Translations under genes and position numbers: made by a program | Notes under the pieces: generated by a model | Told to the model about the DNA's origin: nothing | Databases searched by the model: none | Seen by the model: the letters and a program-made list of their open reading frames with translations, nothing else | In this document: positions 28,661 to 37,588 of the stretch, piece by piece | How positions within the stretch are numbered: the first letter of the stretch is position 1 | How the letters are laid out: each line of letters starts with the position of its first letter | Source: Salipiger mangrovisoli | Lineage (GTDB): Bacteria > Pseudomonadota > Alphaproteobacteria > Rhodobacterales > Rhodobacteraceae | Reading direction: 5' to 3' | Length of the DNA: 64,000 nucleotides | NCBI RefSeq assembly: GCF_015223355.1 | Contig: NZ_JADFFK010000023.1 | Coordinates: 1 to 64,000 of the forward strand

Positions 28661-28676
28661 GATGTTGCGCAACATC
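28661..28676. promoter_or_regulatory. Perfect 16-bp palindrome upstream of cpaC
   Basis: GATGTTGCGCAACATC is exactly self-complementary and lies 128 bp upstream of the cpaC start and 16 bp beyond the cpaB terminator. The size and symmetry fit a dimeric regulator site. The binder is unknown. A half-site GCAACAT recurs in the gap upstream of cpaE near 26383. Confidence 0.5.
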
Positions 28677-28691
28677 GCCGCTTGAGGCGGG

Positions 28692-28726
28692 CAAATGCAA
28701 AACGGGGCGCCACTCCGGCGCCCCGT
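28692..28726 (-). terminator. Terminator after cpaB
   Basis: On the minus strand ACGGGGCGCC / GGCGCCCCGT, a perfect 10-bp stem with a 5-nt loop, followed by TTTTGCATTT. It lies 22 bp after the cpaB stop and separates cpaB from cpaC. Confidence 0.8.
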
Positions 28727-28747
28727 CTCCAAGCTCTTGATATCGGG

Positions 28748-29605
28748 TCAGTTCGTGCAGGGGATCGGGATTTCCGCCACCTCGCCGCCGCGGCGGACGC
28801 GGGTGGTGCAGGTCTGGGCGACGGGCTCGGCCTTGCGCTCTTCGGGGGCCTGGATGCCCAGCATGACCCGCTGGTCGACCTCGATAACATCGGCAACCGT
28901 GGTGTCGGTGGAATTCATCAGCGACAGCGACAGGCGGCCGGTGCTCTGCGCCTGGGCCAGCGCGGCGATCTCCTGCGGCAGGGCGGCCACGGTGACCGAG
29001 CGCGCGATATTGACGTCGGAATCATCCATGTCGGCGGTCTGGTCGATGGCAATGAGCCGCACCCCGGCCTGGATCAGCTTGGTGAACTCGCCGCGGATGC
29101 CGTTGCCGGTTTCGTTCGGGGATTTGCCGGTCCAGTAGACGTCCACCCGGTCGCCGGGACGCAGGAAGCCCGAGACCCCGGTGTGCACGTCGACCTTGAT
29201 GGCAAAGGCCCGCTGCCCCGGCCGCAGCCGCGAGGTCAGCCCCGCGTCGCCGCCGGGCTCGCTGATCTTGCTGGGCACCACCGCCTCGAACTTCTCAAGG
29301 GCGCGCATGGCGACCCGCGGGGCATCGCCGTCCTTGAACAGCGGGGTCTTGGGTCCGAAGGTGTTCTCGGGCAGGATCTCGACGGGCCAGGGCGCCAGGC
29401 GCACGTCCTTGGCAGAGACGATCTCGCCGTGGGCGATGGCGCGGGTGGTCACATAGACCTGCTGGGTCGGCACCGCCTTGACCGATTTCTCGCGCTCCTG
29501 CTTCAGCGCCACCTGATAGGCGCCGATGTAATTCTGCGCGAGATACACAGCAAAGCCGGCAAGGCCGAGCCCCAGGATCAGAACCAGTCCGAATACCAGT
29601 CGCAT
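28748..29605 (-). CDS. cpaB: Tad pilus assembly protein CpaB/RcpC
   Basis: A 285-residue periplasmic or outer-membrane-associated pilus protein anchored by an N-terminal helix (residues 4-22). A SAF domain lies at about 50-115 (TTRAIAHGEIVSAKDV, then LRPGQRAFAIKVD), and the RcpC domain ends with a cysteine-containing tail. The family is needed for Flp pilus production, perhaps by gating the secretin. Both flp upstream and cpaC downstream are separated from it by strong hairpins. Confidence 0.92.
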   Translation of the reverse strand: MRLVFGLVLILGLGLAGFAVYLAQNYIGAYQVALKQEREKSVKAVPTQQVYVTTRAIAHGEIVSAKDVRLAPWPVEILPENTFGPKTPLFKDGDAPRVAMRALEKFEAVVPSKISEPGGDAGLTSRLRPGQRAFAIKVDVHTGVSGFLRPGDRVDVYWTGKSPNETGNGIRGEFTKLIQAGVRLIAIDQTADMDDSDVNIARSVTVAALPQEIAALAQAQSTGRLSLSLMNSTDTTVADVIEVDQRVMLGIQAPEERKAEPVAQTCTTRVRRGGEVAEIPIPCTN

Positions 29606-29800
29606 GTCAGTTCCTCTCGTTCGGGGGCCGGGCGGGCCCTGCGCGTCGCGTCCACGCAGGTTTCTCCGGCGCGTCCAATGGGGGGTCTACGTGGGGATTG
29701 TGGTGAAAGATGGCCGCTTCTGGGCCTTCACGGCGGCGCGTCGGGGCGACTGCGCCGGCGGTGCCGATTGCGCGGAGCGGCGGGCCCGCGCGCCCCCGAA

Positions 29801-29838
29801 CAGGAAACCGCCGCCGGACAGCGTCCGGCGGCGGCTTT
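29801..29838 (-). terminator. Terminator after flp
   Basis: A perfect 12-bp stem CCGCCGCCGGAC / GTCCGGCGGCGG with a 3-nt loop; on the minus strand it is followed by TTTCCTG. It stands 35 bp after the flp stop. It would keep pilin mRNA abundant while limiting read-through into cpaB. Confidence 0.75.
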
Positions 29839-29872
29839 GCAAAGGCCTGCGATGCGGCGCTGTTGCTTACCG

Positions 29873-30088
29873 TTATTGTTGTTCTTCCGCGGCGGGCTCA
29901 GCGGCGGTGTCGCCGGCGATCGCAGTGGTCAGGTTGCCACCGACCGAGGTGAGTGCGGTGGTCACGTTGGTGCCGATCAGGTTGTAGGCGGCTGCCGCCA
30001 TGGCGACCACGGCTGCGGTCAGCACGACCCAGTCCACGGTGACTGCGCCGTCTTCGTCCTTGCGGAAGTTCTTGATGAATTTCAGCAT
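29873..30088 (-). CDS. flp: Flp/Fap-type major pilin
   Basis: A 71-residue prepilin. The short basic leader MLKFIKNFRKDEDG should be cut after Gly 14, leaving a mature pilin starting AVTVDWVVLTAAVVA. Canonical Flp pilins have Glu-Tyr five residues after the cut; here the pair is Asp-Trp (VDW), a variant I recall from Rhodobacterales. A hydrophobic helix to about residue 42 and an Ala/Glu-rich tail follow. A ribosome-binding AGAGAG lies upstream. First gene of the tad cluster and followed by its own terminator. Confidence 0.93.
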   Translation of the reverse strand: MLKFIKNFRKDEDGAVTVDWVVLTAAVVAMAAAAYNLIGTNVTTALTSVGGNLTTAIAGDTAAEPAAEEQQ

Positions 30089-30523
30089 TGTCTCTCTCCG
30101 TAAATCCAGTTTGCTCTCTCAACCGCTTCGGGAGCTTGCCGGGGCGTCTCTCCACACCCCTGTCCCTCGTGGCCTAGACCCAATAAAGCCGGTGGAATGA
30201 GGCGGGACTTTGGCGCAATCGGATTGTTTTTGCAGTCCGGAAAGGAATCTATAACATTCCGACAAGTCGCTGATTTTAGATGTAAAAATCAAGAAAGCTC
30301 GGCGCATTCTGGCAAAACCTCGCCCGGCTGCGCCCTCCGGGTCACGAATTTATGCGCGTTTCGCGAACAATCTTGGTTGACTTTGCAATCTGTGCGAGAC
30401 TCGCTGGCGGGCGCGGATCCGCCGGTCCTCCTGCCGGGGCAGGGGCAGGCCGGGACTGCGTCGGAGGCGAGTCGGACGCAGAGCCGGGCCCCTCGACAGG
30501 CACAAGACGCAGACGAGGCAGCA
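30089..30523. other. Intergenic promoter region between flp and transglycosylase genes
   Basis: This 435-bp gap holds no gene I can support. It separates divergent flp and the transglycosylase gene, so it must contain both promoters. An AT-rich block lies at about 30210-30300, and TTGACT at 30377-30382 could be a -35 for the transglycosylase, but the matching -10 is poor. Confidence 0.5.
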
Positions 30524-31381
30524 GTGACCGCAGACGTCATCCGACCGGGCTTTTTCCGTACCGCCACGCTGGCCGTGGCGCTGGCCGCCGCGCCGCTTGC
30601 GGGGGGTGTCCGCGCCGAGACACCGCCGCCCTTTCCCGAATTCTCGGCCAAGCGCGTGACTCCGCCCAAGCCGGGCACCGCGAAACGGATCACCGTTCAG
30701 ATCGTGCCGCCGCCGCCAAAACCCGTGCCTTTGCCGCAGGAATCGCTGCCGGACGCGCCGTCGGTGCCGGGACGGAGCGAAGGGACAGGCAGTTACGGCT
30801 GGTTCTGGCAGGCGGTCTCGCCCGAGCTTGCTGCCTCGGGTCCGGGGCGACTCGAGCCGGCGCTCCTGCGCCTCGACCGGCCCCCGCAGGGCGGAGGCGT
30901 GCGCGCGCCGCGCCTGCAACAGCTGCAGGACATTGCCGCGCGCTACGGCATCGAGCTGCTCAAGGCCACCGTCGGCACCCGCGTCTCGCCGGCGCTGGCG
31001 CTGGCCGTCATGGCGGTGGAATCGAGCGGGCGCAGCGATGCGGTGAGCCGGGCCGGCGCGCAGGGGCTCATGCAGCTCATGCCCGCCACCGCGGCGCGCT
31101 TCGGCGTGGCCAATGCGCTTGACCCGGCGCAGAACATCCGCGGCGGTGTCGCCTTCCTCGACTTCCTCATGGAACGTTTCGACGGCGATCCGATCCTCGT
31201 TCTGGCAGGCTACAACGCGGGCGAGAACTCGATCCCGCAGCACCAGGGCGTGCCACCCTATGCCGAGACCCGCGACTATGTCCCCAAGGTGCTCGCCGCC
31301 TTCAGCGTCGCCAAGGGCCTGTGCCTGACCCCGCCGCAGCTCATCTCCGACGGCTGCGTCTTCCGCGTCGCCGCGCGCTGA
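30524..31381 (+). CDS. Lytic transglycosylase (SLT family)
   Basis: A 285-residue secreted or periplasmic enzyme that cleaves peptidoglycan between MurNAc and GlcNAc. A signal peptide ends about residue 31 (VRAETPP), followed by a proline-rich linker. The SLT domain has catalytic Glu 166 in AVMAVESSG, then AQGLMQLMPATAARFG and AGYNAGENSI. I start at GTG 30524, which places the signal peptide correctly; longer frames lack one. It is divergent from flp. An opening for pilus or envelope complexes is plausible but not shown. A repeat copy begins 8 bp after the stop. Confidence 0.9.
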   Translation: MTADVIRPGFFRTATLAVALAAAPLAGGVRAETPPPFPEFSAKRVTPPKPGTAKRITVQIVPPPPKPVPLPQESLPDAPSVPGRSEGTGSYGWFWQAVSPELAASGPGRLEPALLRLDRPPQGGGVRAPRLQQLQDIAARYGIELLKATVGTRVSPALALAVMAVESSGRSDAVSRAGAQGLMQLMPATAARFGVANALDPAQNIRGGVAFLDFLMERFDGDPILVLAGYNAGENSIPQHQGVPPYAETRDYVPKVLAAFSVAKGLCLTPPQLISDGCVFRVAAR

Positions 31382-31388
31382 GCCGCCC

Positions 31389-31450
31389 TTTCTTCTAGGC
31401 GGAAATATCCCGGGGGAGAGGCGCGCAGCGCCTCGGGGGCAGCGCCCCCC
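31389..31450 (-). repeat. Two-hairpin intergenic repeat, copy B
   Basis: On the minus strand: GGGGGGC-GCT-GCCCCC hairpin, second hairpin GAGGCGC / GCGCCTC, CCCCCGGGATATTT and tail CGCCTAGAAGAAA. The tail end is 8 bp from the transglycosylase stop codon, so on the plus strand it begins TTTCTTCTAGG directly after the gene. Confidence 0.85.
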
Positions 31451-31497
31451 GAATCCCGCCCTCGACGGCGGCACTGCGATCCCGCATAACCACGCGC

Positions 31498-33942
31498 ATG
31501 GATCACCTGCCCATCGACGCCGTCCTGCCCGAGCTCATCTCTGCCCTGCGCGCGCGGGGCCGCGCCGTGCTGCAGGCGCCGCCCGGCGCGGGCAAGACCA
31601 CGCGGGTGCCGCTGGCGATGCTTGATGTCGGGCTGACCGAGGGCCGCATCGTCATGCTCGAGCCACGGCGTCTTGCCGCCCGCGCCGCCGCCACGCGCAT
31701 GGCCGAGACGCTCGGCGAGGCCCCGGGCGAGACCGTGGGCTACCGTATCCGCGGCGAGAGCAAGACCTCGAAAGCCACCCGCATCGAGGTGGTGACCGAG
31801 GGCATCCTCACGCGCATGATCCAGTCCGACCCCGAACTCGCGGGGGTTGGCGCGGTGATCTTCGACGAATTCCACGAGCGCTCGCTCAATGCCGACCTCG
31901 GCCTCGCGCTCTGCCTCGAGATCGCCGGGGCGCTGCGCGACGACCTGATCCTGCTGGCCATGTCCGCCACGCTCGACGCCGGCCCGGTGGGCGAGCTGAT
32001 GCAGGCACCGGTGATCACCTCGGAGGGCCGCAGCTTCCCGGTCGAGCCGCGCTGGCTCGAGCGCTCCGTGCCGAAGACCCAGCGTTTCGAGCAGGCGATG
32101 GCGGATCTCATCGTGCAGGCGGTGTCCGAGACACAGGGCGGCCTGCTGGCCTTCCTGCCGGGCGAGGGCGAGATCCGCCGCACCGAGTCGGTGCTGAAGT
32201 CGCGCCTGCCGAAGGAGGTGACGATCCGCCCGCTCTTCGGCGCCATGGAGTTCGCCGCGCAGCGCGCCGCGATCCGCCCCGAGGAACAGGGCCGCAAGCT
32301 GGTGCTGGCCACCTCCATCGCCGAGACCTCGCTGACCATCGAGGACATCCGCGTGGTCGTCGACGGCGGCCGCGCCCGCCGGGCCCGCTTCGACCCCGGC
32401 TCGGGCATGTCGCGGCTGGTGACCGAGAAGGTCACCCGCGCCGAGGCCACGCAGCGCGCCGGCCGCGGCGGAAGGGTCGCGCCGGGCATCGCCTACAAGC
32501 TCTGGACGCGTGGCGAGGAGGGCGCGCTTCACGCCTTCCCGCCCGCCGAGATCGAAACCGCCGACCTGTCCGGCCTGGCGCTGGAACTGGCGCTCTGGGG
32601 CGCCACGCCCGAGGATCTGCCATTCCTAACCGCGCCGCATGCCGGTGCCTTCGCCGAGGCGCAGGCGCTTCTGGCAATGCTCGGGGCGCTGGACAGCGAG
32701 GGCCGCATCACCCGCCACGGTCGCCAGCTCGCCCGTCTGCCGCTGCACCCGCGGCTGGCGCATATGCTCAGCCTGGCCGGACCCGAGGCGGCACCGCTCG
32801 CCGCGCTGCTGGCCGAGCGCGATCCGCTGCGCGGCGCCCCCTGCGATCTGAGCTATCGGCTCGAAGCCCTCCGCGACCTGCGCCGTTTCACCGAGAGCCG
32901 CCCCTATGAGGTCACCCGCGCCGCGCTCGAGCGGATCAAGCAGGAGGCGCGGCGGCTCACGCGCGCCGCCGGCGAGACCCAGGGCGCGCGGCTTTCGCCC
33001 GCCGCGCAGGCCGCGCTCGCCTACCCGGACCGCATCGGGCTGCGCCGCAAGGGGGATGCGCCGCGCTACCAGCTCTCGGGCGGCAAGGGCGCGGTGATGG
33101 ACGGGGCCGATCCGCTGGCGCAGACCCGGCTCATCGTCGTCACCGACACCGACGGCAACCCGCGCGAGGCGCGCATCCGGCAGGCCATCCCCATCGCGGA
33201 GTCGGAGCTGCGCGCGCTCTTCGAAGGCCAGATCGTCTGGCAGGATGTCTGTGAATGGTCGAAGCGCGACCGCCGGGTCATCGCGCGCCAGCAGGAACGG
33301 CTGGGCGCCATCGCCCTCGATGACCGGCAATGGAAGGACGCCCCGGCCGAGGCCGTCTCCCGCGCCATGCTGGACGGGGTGCGCGAGCTCGGCATCCCGC
33401 TGTCGGACGCCGCCCGCCGGTTCTGCGCGCGGGTGGAGATCGGCCGTGCCGCCGGGCTCGACCTGCCGGACATGGGGCCGGATGCGCTGATGGCCGAAGC
33501 AGAGGACTGGCTGCTGCCCTTCCTCGGCGGCGTGAAGAGCGCCGAGGACTGGAAGCGGCTCGACCTGCTGCCGGCGCTTCGCGCCCGGCTTGACTGGGGG
33601 CAGATGCAGGCGCTCGACGGCTCGGTACCGGGCCGGTTCACCACGCCGCTCGGGCGCGAGATTCCCATCGACTACTCGGGCGAGCACCCCGAGATCACCC
33701 TGCGCATCCAGGAGATGTTCGGCCAGCGCAGCCATCCGATGGTCGGCAAGCTGCCGCTGCGGGTCACGCTGCTCTCGCCCGCCCGCCGCCCGGTGCAGAC
33801 CACCATGGATCTGCCGGGCTTCTGGGCCGGCTCCTACGCCGACGTGCGCAAGGACATGAAGGCGCAATACCCGCGCCACCCCTGGCCCGAGGACCCGCGC
33901 GAGGCCGATCCCACGCTCCGCGCCAAGCCGCGCGGCACCTGA
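31498..33942 (+). CDS. hrpB: ATP-dependent RNA helicase HrpB
   Basis: DExH-box helicase of 814 residues, the usual HrpB length. Walker A is GAGKT at 30-34, the DEFH box is at 123-126, motif III is SATLD, and motif VI lies in the QRAGRGGR region. After the helicase-associated domain comes the HrpB-specific C-terminal part ending [20 protein letters not shown]. Function in cells is little known; roles in mRNA processing have been reported for relatives. ATG 31498 gives the conserved short N-terminus. The gene stands alone between repeat copies. Confidence 0.95.
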   Translation: MDHLPIDAVLPELISALRARGRAVLQAPPGAGKTTRVPLAMLDVGLTEGRIVMLEPRRLAARAAATRMAETLGEAPGETVGYRIRGESKTSKATRIEVVTEGILTRMIQSDPELAGVGAVIFDEFHERSLNADLGLALCLEIAGALRDDLILLAMSATLDAGPVGELMQAPVITSEGRSFPVEPRWLERSVPKTQRFEQAMADLIVQAVSETQGGLLAFLPGEGEIRRTESVLKSRLPKEVTIRPLFGAMEFAAQRAAIRPEEQGRKLVLATSIAETSLTIEDIRVVVDGGRARRARFDPGSGMSRLVTEKVTRAEATQRAGRGGRVAPGIAYKLWTRGEEGALHAFPPAEIETADLSGLALELALWGATPEDLPFLTAPHAGAFAEAQALLAMLGALDSEGRITRHGRQLARLPLHPRLAHMLSLAGPEAAPLAALLAERDPLRGAPCDLSYRLEALRDLRRFTESRPYEVTRAALERIKQEARRLTRAAGETQGARLSPAAQAALAYPDRIGLRRKGDAPRYQLSGGKGAVMDGADPLAQTRLIVVTDTDGNPREARIRQAIPIAESELRALFEGQIVWQDVCEWSKRDRRVIARQQERLGAIALDDRQWKDAPAEAVSRAMLDGVRELGIPLSDAARRFCARVEIGRAAGLDLPDMGPDALMAEAEDWLLPFLGGVKSAEDWKRLDLLPALRARLDWGQMQALDGSVPGRFTTPLGREIPIDYSGEHPEITLRIQEMFGQRSHPMVGKLPLRVTLLSPARRPVQTTMDLPGFWAGSYADVRKDMKAQYPRHPWPEDPREADPTLRAKPRGT

Positions 33943-33953
33943 GCCCGCGGCGC

Positions 33954-34017
33954 TTCTGCTCTTTCCAAATACGCCGGGGTGAATTGGCCGCAGGCCAAGA
34001 GGGGCAGCGCCCCTGCT
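33954..34017 (-). repeat. Two-hairpin intergenic repeat, copy C
   Basis: On the minus strand: AGGGGC-GCT-GCCCCT hairpin, second hairpin TTGGCC-TGC-GGCCAA, then CACCCCGGCGTATTT and the variant tail GGAAAGAGCAGAA. It begins 12 bp after the hrpB stop with the tail nearest the gene. It faces copy D head to head. Confidence 0.85.
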
Positions 34018-34044
34018 CGGCAATCCGCTCGGCGCCGGTGCCGC

Positions 34045-34106
34045 AGAGGGGGCTCTGCCCCCACCGCCTGCGGCGGTGCCCCCGGGATATTTTCACCCAG
34101 AAGAAA
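34045..34106 (+). repeat. Two-hairpin intergenic repeat, copy D
   Basis: AGAGGGGGC-TCT-GCCCCC hairpin, second hairpin CACCGCC-TGC-GGCGGTG, CCCCCGGGATATTTT and tail ACCCAGAAGAAA. It is inverted relative to copy C, 27 bp away, and its tail points to the meaB start. Confidence 0.85.
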
Positions 34107-34169
34107 AGCCCTGCGGGTGGACATTCCGCGCGGGGGCGGCGCAAATCGGGGCAACTGAAGCGAGGTGGC

Positions 34170-35165
34170 ATGGATATCGAGGACCTGGCGGCACGCATCG
34201 AGGCCGGCGAACGCCGCGCGCTGGCGCGGGCGATCACGCTTGTGGAAAGCGCGCGCGCCGACCACCGGGCGCAGGCGATGGCGCTGCTCGACCGGCTGCG
34301 CGGGGCGGGGCGCGAGGGGCTGCGGATTGGCCTCTCGGGCACGCCGGGGGTGGGCAAGTCCACCTTCATCGAGGCCTTCGGCATGATGCTCGCCGCGCAG
34401 GGTCTGAAGGTGGCGGTGCTGGCCGTCGATCCCTCCTCGGCGCGCTCGGGCGGGTCTATTCTTGGCGACAAGACCCGCATGGAGCGGCTGTCGCGCGAGC
34501 CCAACGCCTTCATCCGGCCCTCGCCGGCGCAGTCGCAGCTCGGCGGCGTCGCGCGGCGCACGCGCGAGGCGATCGGTCTTTGCGAGGCGGCGGGCTTCGA
34601 CGTGATCCTGATCGAGACCGTGGGGGTGGGCCAGTCCGAGACCATGGTGGCCGAGATGTCCGATCTCTTCCTGCTGCTGCTGGCCCCCGCCGGCGGCGAC
34701 GAGTTGCAGGGCGTCAAGCGCGGCATCATGGAGAGCGCCGACATCATCCTCGTCAACAAGGCCGACGGCGAGCTGAAGGGCGCCGCGACCCGCACCTGCG
34801 CGGATTACGCCGGGGCTCTGCGGCTCCTGCGCAAGCGCCCGCAGGACCCCGAGGGTTTTCCCAAGGCGCTGACCGTCTCGGCGCTGGAGGAGGCGGGGCT
34901 GTCAAAGGCCTGGGAGGAGATGCAGGCGCTGGTCGGCTGGCGGCGCGAGAGCGGCCAGTTCGCCGCCCGGCGGGCCGAGCAGGCACGGCACTGGTTCGAG
35001 GCGGAGGTGCGCGAGGGGCTGCTCGCGCGGCTGCGGCAGGAACCGGTCCGCGGGGCCATGGCAGCGCTGGCGGGGCAGGTCGAGCAGGGCGGACTGAGCC
35101 CCGCCCGCGCCGCCGAGGAAATCCTCCGCACCTATCTTCCGGGCTTTGCCGGGAAGGGCTCTTGA
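34170..35165 (+). CDS. meaB: MeaB/ArgK-family GTPase
   Basis: A 331-residue G3E P-loop GTPase that loads and protects adenosylcobalamin-dependent methylmalonyl-CoA mutase in known systems. The P-loop is GTPGVGKST at 57-65, then AVDPSS, the Walker B-like [10 protein letters not shown] and the G4 motif NKAD. The mutase genes are not in this window. ATG 34170 follows GAGGTG; a longer frame from 33984 runs through the repeat and is not credible. A function with another B12 mutase such as ethylmalonyl-CoA mutase is also possible. Confidence 0.92.
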   Translation: MDIEDLAARIEAGERRALARAITLVESARADHRAQAMALLDRLRGAGREGLRIGLSGTPGVGKSTFIEAFGMMLAAQGLKVAVLAVDPSSARSGGSILGDKTRMERLSREPNAFIRPSPAQSQLGGVARRTREAIGLCEAAGFDVILIETVGVGQSETMVAEMSDLFLLLLAPAGGDELQGVKRGIMESADIILVNKADGELKGAATRTCADYAGALRLLRKRPQDPEGFPKALTVSALEEAGLSKAWEEMQALVGWRRESGQFAARRAEQARHWFEAEVREGLLARLRQEPVRGAMAALAGQVEQGGLSPARAAEEILRTYLPGFAGKGS

Positions 35166-35282
35166 CTCCGATGGGGCTTGGAGCTAGAGAAGCCCGACCA
35201 GATTCCGGGCGCTGTGCAAGCGGCGCCCTTTGATATTGGCGGAAGGCCCGCTTTCGCCCCGAGACATGAAGGAATGGACCCA

Positions 35283-35573
35283 ATGTCGCGCGTATGCGAA
35301 CTGACCGGCAAAGGCCCGATGACGGGCCACAACGTGAGCCACGCCAACAACAAGACCAAGCGTCGCTTTCTGCCGAACCTGAATGATGTGACCCTGCAGT
35401 CCGAGACCCTCGGCCGCGGCGTCAAACTGCGCATCTCGGCTTCGGCCCTGCGTTCGGTCGACCACCGTGGTGGCCTCGACAAGTTCCTCGCCAAGGCGAA
35501 GGACGTCGAACTCAGCGCCAATGCCCTGAAAGTGAAGAAAGAAATCGCGAAGGCACAGGCCGCTCAGGCCTGA
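35283..35573 (+). CDS. rpmB: 50S ribosomal protein L28
   Basis: A 96-residue ribosomal protein. It starts [20 protein letters not shown] with the [11 protein letters not shown] block that defines L28, and has the longer alphaproteobacterial C-terminus. Two cysteines of the zinc-binding form are not paired here. ATG 35283 gives the conserved start. It has its own terminator, and its upstream gap of 117 bp should contain its promoter. Confidence 0.97.
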   Translation: MSRVCELTGKGPMTGHNVSHANNKTKRRFLPNLNDVTLQSETLGRGVKLRISASALRSVDHRGGLDKFLAKAKDVELSANALKVKKEIAKAQAAQA

Positions 35574-35594
35574 TCCTGCCCACAGAGATTTCCA

Positions 35595-35635
35595 CAGCCC
35601 CGGAGCAGCCTGCTCCGGGGCTGTTTTCTTTTGTT
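35595..35635 (+). terminator. Terminator of rpmB
   Basis: CAGCCCCGGAGCA / TGCTCCGGGGCTG, a perfect 13-bp stem with a 3-nt loop, followed by TTTTCTTTTGTTTT. Very strong intrinsic terminator. Confidence 0.95.
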
Positions 35636-35775
35636 TTCATCTACTTGATGCTTATCTGATTTTCTGCGCCGCGGCACTGTTCGGTGAGATATCCCCAGGG
35701 CATGCCCTTGCGGTAGCCCTGTGGATGGTCCACGAATTCCGAGGGATTACCTTCACTTGGGGAGAGGAGCTGAGC

Positions 35776-36207
35776 ATGGGCCTGAAGTTTGCTTTGATGA
35801 TCGCGCTGGGGCTGTCCACAGCCGCGCAGGTGCATGCGGATATCGTCATCGAGGACGCCTATGCGCGCGCCGCGATGCCCTCTGCCGCGAGCGCTGCGGT
35901 CTACATGCAGGTGCGCAACGACGGCCCCGAGGATGACCGGCTGATCGCGGCCAGTTCCGAGAGCGCCGCGAAGACCATGCTGCACGGCAGTTCCGAGGGC
36001 GCGAACGGGGTGGTCTCCATGCAGGGGCACGCCGAGGGCGTGCTGATTCCCGCCGGGAGCGACCATGCGTTCGCTCGCGGCGGCGACCACATCATGCTGA
36101 TGGGGCTGACCCGGCCGATGGAGCAGGGGGCGACGGTGGGTCTCGTACTGACCTTCGAGCGGGCGGGAGAGATTCGCCTCGAGGTGCCGGTGGACCTCGA
36201 CCGCTAG
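35776..36207 (+). CDS. Periplasmic copper chaperone PCu(A)C family
   Basis: A 143-residue exported protein with a signal peptide ending near residue 21 (AAQVHAD). The PCu(A)C pattern of Met/His copper ligands can be seen: MLHGSS, a Met in VVSMQGH, and HIMLMGL near the end. Family members carry Cu(I) to the CuA centre of cytochrome c oxidase. ATG 35776 follows GGAGAGGAGC; the longer frame lacks a signal. Its stop overlaps the stop of the convergent cobB by 4 bp. Confidence 0.88.
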   Translation: MGLKFALMIALGLSTAAQVHADIVIEDAYARAAMPSAASAAVYMQVRNDGPEDDRLIAASSESAAKTMLHGSSEGANGVVSMQGHAEGVLIPAGSDHAFARGGDHIMLMGLTRPMEQGATVGLVLTFERAGEIRLEVPVDLDR

Positions 36208-36920
36208 GCTTTGGCGGCGAGAATTTCCTCGACCCACTGCGGCACGATGCGGCTGGCGGGGCCGACGCGATGCTCGGCGAAACTGCGCGACGTGTCGCTG
36301 TCGCTGAGGTTGAGTTCGACCGTATGCGCGCCGGCATAGGCAGCCTCCTGCACGAATCCGGCGGCCGGGTAGACCTGTCCCGAGGTGCCGATGGCGGCGA
36401 AGAGGTCGCAGGTTTCGAGGTGCTCGGCGATCTCGTCCATGAAATAGGGCATCTCGCCGAACCAGACGATGTCTGGGCGGGTCGCGGGGCGGTCGCAATG
36501 CGGGCAGACCCCGGACGGCGACATGACCAGAGGTGCCGTCCACCGGCCGCCACAGGCGGCGCAGAGCGCCCCGTCCAGCACGCCGTGCATGTGGAGCGCC
36601 GTGGCTCCGGCCTTTTCGTGCAGCCCGTCGACATTCTGGGTCACGAGGATCACCTCGCCGGGATGGTCGCGTTGCAGGCGGGCCAGAGCGGAATGGGCGG
36701 CGTTGGGCGTGGCCACGGCGGCCTGCGCGCGGCGCGCGTTGTAGAAGTCATGCACCAGCTTCGGATTGCGGGCGAACCCCTCCGGCGTCGCCACGTCCTC
36801 GATCCGGTGCTGCGCCCAGAGCCCGCCCTCGTCGCGGAAGGTGCCCAGCCCGCTTTCGGCGGAAATCCCGGCCCCGGTTAGGATAACGATCTTCTCTGCG
36901 GTGCTGCGCTGTGCGGACAT
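36204..36920 (-). CDS. cobB: NAD-dependent protein deacylase (sirtuin, CobB type)
   Basis: Removes acyl groups from lysines using NAD, 238 residues. NAD motif GAGISAESG, then FRDEGGLW, TQNVDGLH and catalytic H112. The zinc ribbon cysteines are C120, C123, C139 and C142. Y60 and R63 (FYNARR) are the pair that lets class III sirtuins remove succinyl and malonyl groups, so it may be a desuccinylase as well as a deacetylase. ATG 36920 starts MSAQRST; a longer frame adds 21 basic residues. Convergent with the copper chaperone gene. Confidence 0.93.
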   Translation of the reverse strand: MSAQRSTAEKIVILTGAGISAESGLGTFRDEGGLWAQHRIEDVATPEGFARNPKLVHDFYNARRAQAAVATPNAAHSALARLQRDHPGEVILVTQNVDGLHEKAGATALHMHGVLDGALCAACGGRWTAPLVMSPSGVCPHCDRPATRPDIVWFGEMPYFMDEIAEHLETCDLFAAIGTSGQVYPAAGFVQEAAYAGAHTVELNLSDSDTSRSFAEHRVGPASRIVPQWVEEILAAKA

Positions 36921-37003
36921 GGCCCCTCGCTGTGTCGGGTGGCGCGCCGGGGGCTTTGCCCGCCGGCGGCGTCGCGGTATCACGGACCCCGAAGGAGACC
37001 CGC

Positions 37004-37459
37004 ATGACCTACCGTATCCTCTTTGTCTGTCTGGGCAATATCTGCCGCTCCCCCTCGGCCGAGGGGGTGCTGCGCGCGAAGGCCGAGCAGCGCGGTCTGC
37101 CGCTCGAGATCGACAGCGCGGGAACGGGGGACTGGCACGTCGGCGAGCCGCCCTATGGCCCGATGCAGCGGGCCGCCAAGGCGCGGGGCTACGATCTTTC
37201 GGGGCTCCGCGCCCGGCAGGTGTCGCCCGAGGACTTTCATCACTTCGATTTGATCGTCGGCATGGATGGTGCGAACATGTCCAACCTGCTGGCGCTCCGG
37301 CCCGACGGCAGCAAGGCGGCGCTGGCGCTGTTCACCGATTATGCGCCGGAAATCGGCGCTTCCGAGGTGCCTGATCCCTATTACACGCGCGATTTCGACG
37401 GCACGCTCGATCTTGTCGAACTGGCCGCGGAGGGGCTTCTGGCGCGCCTGCCGCTGTAG
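37004..37459 (+). CDS. Low-molecular-weight protein-tyrosine phosphatase
   Basis: A 151-residue phosphatase with the active-site loop CLGNICRSP (Cys 9, Arg 15) and general acid D124 in DPYY. Relatives dephosphorylate tyrosine kinases of exopolysaccharide export or other targets. No kinase or capsule genes are nearby, so the target is unknown. GAAGGAGA lies before ATG 37004. Divergent from cobB with an 83-bp gap. Confidence 0.94.
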   Translation: MTYRILFVCLGNICRSPSAEGVLRAKAEQRGLPLEIDSAGTGDWHVGEPPYGPMQRAAKARGYDLSGLRARQVSPEDFHHFDLIVGMDGANMSNLLALRPDGSKAALALFTDYAPEIGASEVPDPYYTRDFDGTLDLVELAAEGLLARLPL

Positions 37460-37588
37460 ACGCCTGTTGCCGATTGGATGCGCCGCATCTCCGGAGCCGC
37501 GCTCCGGGTGGACAGGAGGGCAATCCTGCGCCATGCAAACGCCATCAACGGACGGCGCGTCAAGCGCCGGGGCAGACAGGAGAGCAGA

